A stretch of DNA of 5,423 nt from Deltaproteobacteria bacterium (GCA_030594025.1 JAUVFY010000104.1:1-5423), one strand, 5' to 3'; shown: positions 1-5,066, counted from the stretch's first letter. Numbers and translations: made by a program. Notes: generated by a model not told the origin, from the sequence alone.

Positions 1-29
1 CCGTCTTTTTTTCCCTTTTGCACCTTCAT
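1..29 (-). CDS. Possible 5' end of a gene running off the left edge
   Basis: On the minus strand an ATG (27-29) opens a frame reading M-K-V-Q-K-G-K-K-D before the window ends. A Shine-Dalgarno-like AAGGTGG (plus-strand CCACCTT, 37-43) precedes it with a 7-base spacer, which is good geometry. Only nine codons are visible, very Lys-rich, so no family can be named. It points the same way as pyk and the regulator remnant but lies beyond the remnant. It could equally be a chance start in decayed DNA. Confidence 0.3.
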
Positions 30-114
30 TTTTGTCCCACCTTTCAGTAAGAGTGTTTAATCGCAGGACCTTATCCCTTCCTACTTATATAAACACCTGT
101 AAGGAGGAAAAGTT

Positions 115-198
115 TTGCATTTTTTCCGGGACGGCCCTCTGGGGTTAGAGTACTTGACAATATTTGCCAGATTCAGGCAAATCTCAAAAAGGCTTTAA
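115..198 (+). CDS. Candidate small protein, 27 aa, TTG start, unrecognised
   Basis: A short plus-strand frame starts at TTG (115-117) and stops at TAA (196-198). Its main support is a near-perfect Shine-Dalgarno AAGGAGG (101-107) placed 7 bases before the TTG, with an in-frame stop (100-102) immediately ahead of it. The peptide begins (M)HFFRDGPLGLEY and ends in a basic RQISKRL; the middle is mildly hydrophobic and there is no clear membrane helix. I do not recognise it. The frame contains the palindrome at 162-182. It could be a real small gene, a leader peptide, the surviving start of a lost gene, or chance. No convincing promoter was seen upstream. Confidence 0.3.
   Translation: MHFFRDGPLGLEYLTIFARFRQISKRL
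162..182. repeat. Inverted repeat ATTTGCC / GGCAAAT
   Basis: Perfect 7-bp arms (162-168 and 176-182) flank a 7-base spacer. A TTGACA (-35-like) lies just to the left at 154-159, but no acceptable -10 is seen at the right distance. There is no T-run after it on either strand, so it is not an intrinsic terminator. It may be an operator-type site or a small hairpin; its function is unknown. Confidence 0.4.
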
Positions 199-199
199 T

Positions 200-495
200 T
201 CAGGCCCGGGCGAGGAGGAACTTTCTGAAAAGTGGGTGGTATTGGTATACAGGGTCGGGGTCGTAGCGTTTGTCGGTGAAGTAGTTATCGCGGTTTAACT
301 CCGAGAGGATATTGCCCGCCTCACCGATACCTGTTAGCTTTTCGGCCATAGGAGTGTTTATATTGGGAAGAAAGCCTGTAGCCCTCGTACGGGCCAACTC
401 CGGAGGAGGAGGAGACTTGCGGCTATTATTATCACGTTCACCCCTTCTGGAATTTGAGAAAAACCCTCACGTACCAATTCCTTGACACTTCGACC
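200..495 (-). pseudogene. Remnant of a MalT-like LuxR-family transcription activator (frameshift plus internal deletion)
   Basis: Two minus-strand frames together spell pieces of the large ATP-dependent MalT/LuxR activators. Frame one (495 to 421) reads GRSVKELVREGFSQIPEGVNVIII, matching the part of the NTPase domain that ends in the usual 'IIISR..PP' strand. Adding one A before base 423 would restore IIISRKSPPPPELAR, so a one-base loss probably broke the gene here. Frame two then reads PPPPELARTRA and passes directly into TGFLPNINTPMAEKLTGIG and YQYHPLFRKFLLARA, the winged-helix segment that normally lies about a hundred or more residues later. A TGA (200-202) ends it. The N-terminal P-loop, the TPR-like arm and the C-terminal LuxR helix-turn-helix are all absent, and a TAA (496-498) closes the upstream side. 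A TTG at 395-397 could start a 65-aa piece, but no ribosome binding site supports it. The family call is from remembered sequence patterns and has not been searched. Confidence 0.75.
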
Positions 496-527
496 TTAAA
501 ACATACGGATTCGCTTATTAAAGATCA

Positions 528-1961
528 TTAGCTTGCCCGGCCGACCTTGTGTATCTTCAAGAAGTTTGTCCTGCCGTAAGCATGTAAAGGCGAGCTTGCC
601 ACAACCACCATAAGGTCGCCTTTGTTTAAAACACCTGCCCTTACCAGCGCCCTTTCGGCCTCGGAGACCATCTTGTCGGTGTTTTCCATGAGCCTCATGA
701 AAAGCGGGCTAACGCCCCAGAAAAAGGACATCCTTCTTATAACCGTCTCGTCGGGTGTGAAGGCTATCACGGGCACAACCGGCCTGCATTTGGATACGAG
801 CAGTGCCGTAAATCCGGTACGCGTGAAGGCCGCAATGGATTTCGCCCCCACATCGCTCGAGGCCCTCACGGCTGCCTCTGCTATCGCATTGCTCGGCGGG
901 TCCTCCGGATGCGTTGCAGAAGCCCGGGCGTATGCCCTGACCTTACCCTCAACGGCCCTCCTCTCGGTCGTCTCCACAATGCTCCTCATCATCCTCACCG
1001 CCTGTACCGGGTACTTGCCAATGGAGGTCTCTGCCGAGAGCATCAATGCGTCCGTCCCATCCAAAACAGAGTTGGCCACGTCCGTGGCCTCGGCCCTGGT
1101 GGGCCTCGGGTGCTCCCTCATGGACTCGAGCATCTGGGTTGCGGTTATTACGAGCTTACTACTTTCATTGGCTTTCCTGATGAGGTTTTTCTGTATGACG
1201 GGGACCTCCTGGGGTGCCACCTCCACGCCCAGGTCCCCCCGTGCCACCATTATCCCATCGGCCGAATCCAGAATACTATCTATGTTCTTCAGGGCCTCCG
1301 GCTTCTCTACCTTCGCTATGACCGGGATGTTCGCGCCCTTTCGGCGCAAAAACTCCTTAACCCTTTCCACATCCTCGTGGCCCAGGACAAACGAGACGGC
1401 TACCGCGTCCACGCCTCTTTTCAGGCCGAACTCAAGGTCCCGGCGGTCCTTTTTGGTAAAGGGAGAAAGGGAGATGGCTGTATCCGGGAGGTTCACCCCC
1501 TTGTTGGCAGTAAGGTATCCGCCCTCTTTCACCGAGGCCAGGGCCGAACCCTTGCCGACCCGCTTTAACTTAAGCTCCATAAGCCCGTCGTCCAGAAGCA
1601 CCCGGTGCCCTACTCTAAGGTCCTTGAGCAGGGCCGGATAGGATACGAAGAGCGTGTCTTCGGTGGAGACACCGGTTCCTGGCCTGAGCGAAACCTCCCT
1701 GCCCCTTTTAAGCCTTATGCTTCCCCCCTCCACCTCACCTATCCTTATCTTTATGCCCTGGAGGTCCTGGAGCACTGCTACGGGCTTTTTAAGCCGCCGG
1801 GCCTGCTCCCTTACGTGGCGGATGTACGTTGAGTGCTCCCGGTGGGTGCCGTGGGAGAAGTTGAGCCTCGCAACGTCCATACCCGCCTTCATAAGGGCTG
1901 CGAGCACCTTCGGGGAAGACGTCGCGGGCCCTATCGTGCAAACTATCTTCGCTCTTTTCAT
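528..1961 (-). CDS. pyk: Pyruvate kinase
   Basis: Cytosolic enzyme that transfers phosphate from phosphoenolpyruvate to ADP, giving pyruvate and ATP in the last step of glycolysis. The 477 residues match the usual bacterial length. The N-terminus is canonical (MKRAKIVCTIGPAT). RLNFSHG (32-38) supplies the Arg/Asn/Ser/His active-site cluster. The B domain spans about 70-160 and contains LDDG (123-126). The catalytic barrel has IAKVEKPEA (215-223, Lys217 and Glu219), MVARGDLGVEV (238-248, Asp243 for Mg) and ITATQMLESM (272-281). A C domain (about 345-477) completes the fold. The metal-loop reads DLQGIKIRI (66-74); the Lys at 71 with Leu-Gln at 67-68 is the pattern associated with K+-independent enzymes, and Ile70 replaces the common Pro. 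The start has only a weak AAGAAG-type ribosome site. A promoter lies about 40 bases upstream, divergent from glycerate kinase. No clear terminator follows the stop before the regulator remnant. Confidence 0.98.
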   Translation of the reverse strand: MKRAKIVCTIGPATSSPKVLAALMKAGMDVARLNFSHGTHREHSTYIRHVREQARRLKKPVAVLQDLQGIKIRIGEVEGGSIRLKRGREVSLRPGTGVSTEDTLFVSYPALLKDLRVGHRVLLDDGLMELKLKRVGKGSALASVKEGGYLTANKGVNLPDTAISLSPFTKKDRRDLEFGLKRGVDAVAVSFVLGHEDVERVKEFLRRKGANIPVIAKVEKPEALKNIDSILDSADGIMVARGDLGVEVAPQEVPVIQKNLIRKANESSKLVITATQMLESMREHPRPTRAEATDVANSVLDGTDALMLSAETSIGKYPVQAVRMMRSIVETTERRAVEGKVRAYARASATHPEDPPSNAIAEAAVRASSDVGAKSIAAFTRTGFTALLVSKCRPVVPVIAFTPDETVIRRMSFFWGVSPLFMRLMENTDKMVSEAERALVRAGVLNKGDLMVVVASSPLHAYGRTNFLKIHKVGRAS

Positions 1962-2008
1962 TGTGCAAGGTTCTTCTTTGTAAAAGTCGGCATGTCAAAT
2001 ACCATTCC

Positions 2009-2036
2009 ATTATACCCGAAAAGGGTATCCGTGCAA
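2009..2036 (-). promoter_or_regulatory. Predicted sigma70-type promoter for pyk
   Basis: On the minus strand TTGCAC (plus 2031-2036) and a perfect TATAAT (plus 2009-2014) are separated by 16 bp. Transcription would begin near 2002, giving a leader of about 40 nt before the pyk ATG. The inverted repeat at 2012-2028 sits in the spacer and overlaps the -10 box. Confidence 0.65.
2012..2028. promoter_or_regulatory. Inverted repeat ATACCC-N5-GGGTAT within the pyk promoter, possible operator
   Basis: Perfect 6-bp arms (2012-2017, 2023-2028) surround GAAAA. The repeat lies between the pyk -35 and -10 boxes and covers part of the -10, a classic place for a repressor or a spacer-remodelling activator. 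No T-run follows, so it is not a terminator. The binding protein is unknown. Confidence 0.4.
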
Positions 2037-2067
2037 CCTTACCTCGACCCTAACGCATGGCGAGAAC

Positions 2068-2095
2068 TTGCATCAATTGCGGCATTAGATATAAT
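2068..2095 (+). promoter_or_regulatory. Predicted sigma70-type promoter for glycerate kinase
   Basis: TTGCAT (2068-2073), a 16-bp spacer and a perfect TATAAT (2090-2095). It has the same TTGCA.../16 bp/TATAAT design as the divergent pyk promoter. The expected first transcribed base falls at or within a base or two of the A of the ATG at 2102, implying a leaderless mRNA. The -35 matches the consensus only in TTG. Confidence 0.5.
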
Positions 2096-2101
2096 CGATA
2101 C

Positions 2102-3397
2102 ATGGAACAAAGAGAACTCCTTAAAGACATCTTCCGGGCATCCCTTGAGGCCGTAGACCCCTACGTGTCTGTAATGGACTTCGCTAAAGACATAAAAAGA
2201 GTCTCGTCAGAGGGTAGTTACCGAAGGCTCGTTGTGCTGGGTTTCGGCAAGGCCGCCTGCCCCATGGCAAAGGCCACAGAAGAGCTGTTCGAGGTTGAGA
2301 GGGGATTGGTAATAACCAAGTACGGCCACTGCCGGGAGCGCTACAGACCGAAGAAGATAGAGGTAAGGGAAGCGGCCCACCCGGTCCCCGACAAAAACGG
2401 TTTTGAGGCCACCCAGGAGATGATGGCCCTCGTTAAAAATCTCTCAGAAGACACCCTGGTGGTATGCCTTATCTCGGGCGGGGGCTCCGCCCTCCTGGTC
2501 TCCCCCATGGAGGGTATTACCCTTGATGAGAAAAGGCAGATAACGGAGCTTCTTTTGAGGGCCGGTGCAGACATACATGAGGTTAACACTGTAAGAAAAC
2601 ACATATCCTCGGTAAAGGGCGGGAGGCTTGCCGGGCTCCTCCATCCCGCAAGGGTAATAAGCCTCATGCTCTCTGATGTTATCGGCGACAACCCGGACGT
2701 CATAGCCTCCGGGCCCACCTCCCCGGACCCGTCCACATACGAGGACGCCCTCGGGGTATTGAAAAAATACGGCCTTACCCGCAAGGTGCCACAAGGCGTG
2801 CTTAAGGAACTCGAAAAAGGGGTAAAAGGCTCGGTGCCTGAAACCCCAAAGCACGGGGACAAGATATTCGATAACGTCGAAAACGTAATCATAGGGAGCA
2901 ACCGAAAGGCCATGGAGGCGGGAAGGCGAAGGGCCGGGGAGCTGGGGTTTCGCGTGGAGACCCTGTCGATGGAGCTAACGGGCGAGGCGAGGGATGCCGG
3001 CAGGTGGCTTGCAGAGGAGGCCCTGAAGACCCGAGAAAGGAACCCGGGGCAAAGGCTTGTGCTTCTTTCCGGCGGCGAGACCACCGTAACTGTAAGGGGT
3101 AGCGGCAGGGGGGGTAGGAACACCGAGCTTGCACTCTCGTTCGCAATGGCCATCGAAGGGGTTGAAAAGATAACTTTACTTTCGGCGGGCACCGACGGTA
3201 CCGACGGCGCAACCGATGCTGCAGGAGCGGTTGTGGATGGGGCGTCAGTTGCCAGGGGCAGAAAACTGGGTCTTGACCCGCAGCACTGCCTTGCTGACAA
3301 CGACTCTTACACATTCTTTAAAAAGACCGGCGACATACTCATAACCGGTCCGACAGGGACCAACGTCATGGACCTTCAAATGATGATAGTGGGGTGA
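2102..3397 (+). CDS. gck: Glycerate 2-kinase (MOFRL/GckA family)
   Basis: Phosphorylates D-glycerate with ATP to 2-phosphoglycerate, which enters lower glycolysis; cytosolic. From the chosen start the protein is 431 aa, typical of the family. An N-terminal domain carries GFGKAACPMAKA (47-58, Lys50 in the position of the catalytic lysine), the glycine loop LISGGGSALL (123-132), NTVRKHIS (162-169) with VKGGRLA (171-177), and SDVIGD...IASGPTSPD (191-209). The C-terminal MOFRL domain carries SGGETTVTV (323-331), GSGRGGRNTE (333-342), AGTDGTDGATDAAG (362-375), DNDSY (399-403) and LITGPTGTNV (413-422). An in-frame ATG at 2057 would add 15 residues including CINC. I reject it because MEQRELLKDIFRASLEAVDP matches the usual family N-terminus and the predicted TATAAT lies between the two ATGs. 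Neither start has a convincing Shine-Dalgarno. Older annotations call this family hydroxypyruvate reductase/TtuD. Confidence 0.95.
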   Translation: MEQRELLKDIFRASLEAVDPYVSVMDFAKDIKRVSSEGSYRRLVVLGFGKAACPMAKATEELFEVERGLVITKYGHCRERYRPKKIEVREAAHPVPDKNGFEATQEMMALVKNLSEDTLVVCLISGGGSALLVSPMEGITLDEKRQITELLLRAGADIHEVNTVRKHISSVKGGRLAGLLHPARVISLMLSDVIGDNPDVIASGPTSPDPSTYEDALGVLKKYGLTRKVPQGVLKELEKGVKGSVPETPKHGDKIFDNVENVIIGSNRKAMEAGRRRAGELGFRVETLSMELTGEARDAGRWLAEEALKTRERNPGQRLVLLSGGETTVTVRGSGRGGRNTELALSFAMAIEGVEKITLLSAGTDGTDGATDAAGAVVDGASVARGRKLGLDPQHCLADNDSYTFFKKTGDILITGPTGTNVMDLQMMIVG

Positions 3398-3404
3398 GGG
3401 CGGC

Positions 3405-3431
3405 GGAAAAGTCCTTTTTTGAAACTTTTTT
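3405..3431 (+). terminator. Weak intrinsic-terminator-like element after glycerate kinase
   Basis: Eight bases after the stop codon, GGA-AAAG-TCC is followed by six Ts (3415-3420), and a second T-run (3426-3431) follows AAAC. An alternative fold pairs AAAAGT with ACTTTT across the first T-run. The stems are short and A/T-rich, so termination efficiency is doubtful. Confidence 0.25.
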
Positions 3432-3466
3432 ACAATGGCAGATAAGTCTGTATAGATATAACGCAA

Positions 3467-3497
3467 GGGAGGGGGGGAGGGGCCGGGCAACTGGGGG
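3467..3497 (+). repeat. G-run cluster with G-quadruplex potential
   Basis: Five runs of three or more Gs occur within 31 bases (3467-3469, 3471-3477, 3479-3482, 3485-3487, 3493-3497), separated by 1, 1, 2 and 5 bases. This meets the common G3+N1-7 rule for quadruplex formation. It lies upstream of the predicted rhlE promoter, so it would act as DNA, or as RNA if glycerate kinase transcription reads through. Confidence 0.5.
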
Positions 3498-3559
3498 CGA
3501 GTGAGTAGTCATCCGGCCTCGCGAGTAAATACCTCCCTAAACCCCTTCGTGAATTTTGG

Positions 3560-3588
3560 TTGACCCTAAGAACCCGTCGTGCTAAAGT
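3560..3588 (+). promoter_or_regulatory. Predicted promoter for rhlE-typA
   Basis: TTGACC (3560-3565, five of six consensus bases), a 17-bp spacer and TAAAGT (3583-3588, four of six). Transcription would begin near 3595 and give a leader of roughly 155 nt. The inverted repeat at 3579-3606 covers the -10 box and start site. No better promoter was seen nearer to rhlE. Confidence 0.45.
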
Positions 3589-3606
3589 GTTATGTTTATT
3601 TAGCAC
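3579..3606. promoter_or_regulatory. Inverted repeat GTGCTAAA-N12-TTTAGCAC, probable operator
   Basis: Perfect 8-bp arms (3579-3586 and 3599-3606) are separated by 12 bases. Centre-to-centre spacing of the arms is 20 bp, about two helical turns, which suits a dimeric DNA-binding protein. It straddles the predicted -10 and start point of rhlE, where binding would repress. There is no T-run like that of a terminator. Confidence 0.5.
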
Positions 3607-3632
3607 CCACCGGTTGGTGTACTCTATGTAGT

Positions 3633-3654
3633 GGTTGGATCCTTTCCTCCTTTC
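3633..3654 (+). other. Stretch resembling the 3' end of 16S rRNA, including an anti-Shine-Dalgarno
   Basis: GGTTGGATC (3633-3641), four bases, then CCTCCTTTC (3646-3654). The universal 16S tail reads GGTTGGATC, A, CCTCCTTTC in many bacteria. The two nine-base blocks match exactly but the joining bases differ (CTTT instead of A). The helix-45 sequence that should precede it does not align convincingly. It lies in the predicted rhlE leader, and its CTCCT could pair with the AGGAG of the rhlE ribosome site about 85 bases downstream. It may be a tiny rRNA-derived fragment, a ribosome-site decoy, or coincidence. Confidence 0.3.
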
Positions 3655-3695
3655 AACTTCACTTAGAATAACCTTAATTATTCCGCCTGAACCGG

Positions 3696-3709
3696 CTAAG
3701 TTGTCTTAG
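3696..3709 (+). repeat. Short hairpin CTAAG-TTGT-CTTAG in the rhlE leader
   Basis: Five-bp perfect arms with a four-base loop, about 30 bases before the rhlE ribosome site. CTTAG occurs twice more nearby (3662-3666 and 3721-3725), so the left arm could pair with alternative partners, one of them close to the ribosome binding site. The stem is weak and any regulatory role is inference. Confidence 0.25.
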
Positions 3710-3736
3710 AGAGTAAGAAACTTAGGTAGGCTGATG

Positions 3737-3742
3737 TAGGAG
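3737..3742 (+). promoter_or_regulatory. Ribosome binding site of rhlE
   Basis: TAGGAG followed by a spacer of exactly six Ts and then the ATG at 3749. This fixes the rhlE start, which also matches the family N-terminus. Confidence 0.8.
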
Positions 3743-3748
3743 TTTTTT

Positions 3749-5050
3749 ATGCATTTCGATGAACTCGGCCTTAGGGCCGAACTGCTTGGAGCTGTGCGCG
3801 CCGAGGGCTACACTGTGCCCACGCCCATCCAGGCAAAGGCAGTACCGGTTGTACTTGAGAGAAGAGACGTGCTGGCGGGGGCGCAGACCGGCACCGGCAA
3901 GACTGCGGCATTTGCGCTGCCAATCCTTGAACTGCTCTCCAGGGATAGAACAGTGAAGGGGAGAAAGGGCCGGTACCCGCGCGCGCTTGTGCTCACGCCT
4001 ACCCGCGAACTTGCGGCACAGGTAGCCGAAAGCGTCGATACCTACGGCGCTAACCTGAGGCTTCGCTCCACGGTCGTCTATGGCGGTGTCGGCATAAACC
4101 CCCAGATAGACGCCTTAAGGCGCGGTATCGATATCCTCATAGCTACACCCGGAAGGCTCCTCGATCACGCAGGAAGGCCGACGGTGAACCTCTCGCGGGT
4201 GGAGATACTGGTTCTGGACGAGGCCGACCGCATGTTGGATATGGGCTTCATACACGACATCCGCAGGGTGTTGAAGCTGCTTCCACGAAAACGCCAGAAC
4301 CTTCTTTTTTCCGCCACCTATACGGACGAGGTCAAGGGCCTGGCCGACGGGTTGCTCCACTCACCGGAGCTCATCGAGGTGGCCGGGAGCAATACGGCGG
4401 CAGAGCTTGTGACCCAGGTGGTCCACCCGGTGGGGCGCACCCGTAAGCGCGAACTGCTCTCCCACCTTCTAAGGGAGGGCGACTGGAGCCAGGTTCTCGT
4501 CTTTACCAAGACAAAACACGGGGCTAACAAGCTGGAAAAGCAGCTTAAGACCGACGGCATCAGCGCCACGGCCATCCACGGCAACAAGAGCCAGGCTGCG
4601 CGCACCCGTGCCCTCGCCGATTTTAAAAGTGGCAAGGTAAGGACCCTTGTTGCCACCGACGTTGCCTCCCGTGGTCTGGACATCGACCGGCTCCCCCACG
4701 TGGTCAATTACGACCTGCCCAATGTTGCAGGGGATTACATCCACCGTATCGGCCGCACCGGCAGGGCCGGGTCAGAGGGGGTCGCGTTGTCGCTTGTCTG
4801 TGCCGAGGAGAGAGGGCTGCTCAGCAATATCCACCGGCTCCTTGGCCGCAAGATCCGGACCGAAGAGATTTCGGGATTCAAGCAGGAAGCCACCCCGGCG
4901 CGGGAACACAAAGCAAGGCAGCAGCCGGGGAAGGACAGCTACGGCCGCCGCGACAGGCCGGGAGGCCTTACGCGTCGTCCGGCAAAGAAGGGGCGGGGGG
5001 GCGCGAGTAGTGGGAAGAGGGGCGGCAGGGGCGAGGGGCGAAGGGCATAG
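3749..5050 (+). CDS. rhlE: DEAD-box ATP-dependent RNA helicase, RhlE type
   Basis: ATP-driven unwinding or remodelling of RNA. RhlE relatives act in ribosome assembly and RNA turnover in the cytoplasm. All helicase motifs are present in the 433-aa protein: upstream Phe3 and Q motif (GYTVPTPIQ, 20-28), motif I AQTGTGKT (45-52), Ia PTREL (84-88), GG (112-113), Ib TPGRLLD (133-139), II DEAD (157-160) with RMLDMGF (161-167), III SAT (188-190), IV VFTKTK (251-256), V ATDVASRGLDI (302-312), and VI HRIGRTGRAG (332-341). The opening FDELGL and the LDMGF context favour RhlE over SrmB or DeaD. The last 60 or so residues form a basic, disordered Arg/Gly-rich tail with two RGG motifs (416-418, 424-426), likely an RNA-binding extension. 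A good ribosome site fixes the start. A long leader with a palindrome-covered promoter precedes it, and typA follows 26 bp downstream, probably on the same transcript. Confidence 0.96.
   Translation: MHFDELGLRAELLGAVRAEGYTVPTPIQAKAVPVVLERRDVLAGAQTGTGKTAAFALPILELLSRDRTVKGRKGRYPRALVLTPTRELAAQVAESVDTYGANLRLRSTVVYGGVGINPQIDALRRGIDILIATPGRLLDHAGRPTVNLSRVEILVLDEADRMLDMGFIHDIRRVLKLLPRKRQNLLFSATYTDEVKGLADGLLHSPELIEVAGSNTAAELVTQVVHPVGRTRKRELLSHLLREGDWSQVLVFTKTKHGANKLEKQLKTDGISATAIHGNKSQAARTRALADFKSGKVRTLVATDVASRGLDIDRLPHVVNYDLPNVAGDYIHRIGRTGRAGSEGVALSLVCAEERGLLSNIHRLLGRKIRTEEISGFKQEATPAREHKARQQPGKDSYGRRDRPGGLTRRPAKKGRGGASSGKRGGRGEGRRA
5012..5038 (+). repeat. G-quadruplex-type motif inside the rhlE 3' end
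   Basis: Four G-runs (5012-5014, 5019-5022, 5028-5031, 5035-5038) with loops of 4, 5 and 3 bases; two more runs lie just upstream (4990-4993, 4995-5001). It encodes the Gly/Arg tail, so codon choice for GGG/AGG glycine and arginine explains part of the pattern. It would be present in the mRNA about 40 bases before the typA start. Confidence 0.45.
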
Positions 5051-5066
5051 CCCTTGATCCATTCTC

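Larger units (their letters stand above)
3398..3748 (+). other. 351-bp intergenic region ahead of rhlE
   Basis: No credible protein gene or tRNA is seen on either strand. From left to right it holds a weak terminator-like element, a cluster of G-runs, a small CTCGCGAG palindrome (3518-3525), a promoter overlapped by a 28-bp inverted repeat, a 16S-tail-like stretch, a CTAAG/CTTAG hairpin and the rhlE ribosome binding site. The second half is probably transcribed as the rhlE leader. Confidence 0.6.

Noticed and set aside
622..1641. Long open plus-strand frame (339 codons) opposite pyruvate kinase
   Set aside because: It is wholly antisense to a complete enzyme with every catalytic motif, is rich in Ser/Thr/Leu as expected of a reverse-complement shadow, and has no recognisable domain or ribosome site.
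2057..2101. Upstream ATG giving glycerate kinase an extra MARTCINCGIRYNRY segment with a CxxC
   Set aside because: The family normally begins at about MEQRELL. The extension has no ribosome site and overlaps the predicted -35/-10 boxes. It remains possible if the promoter call is wrong.
2341..3300. Long open minus-strand frame (319 codons) opposite glycerate kinase
   Set aside because: It is antisense to an intact MOFRL-family gene. Its Ser/Pro-rich composition is a by-product of GC-rich codon use on the other strand.
3479..3520. GGCCGG (3481-3486) pairing with CCGGCC (3513-3518) as a hairpin
   Set aside because: The loop is 26 bases, there is no T-run or conserved context, and short GC palindromes are common in such G-rich DNA.
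3600..3660. Minus-strand AAGGAGG-like ribosome site (plus CCTCCTTT, 3646-3653)
   Set aside because: No ATG, GTG or TTG follows at a usable distance on the minus strand, so it does not start a gene.
4318..4744. Minus-strand frames opposite the helicase core
   Set aside because: They are shadows of conserved helicase motifs on the plus strand, with no family resemblance or start signals.
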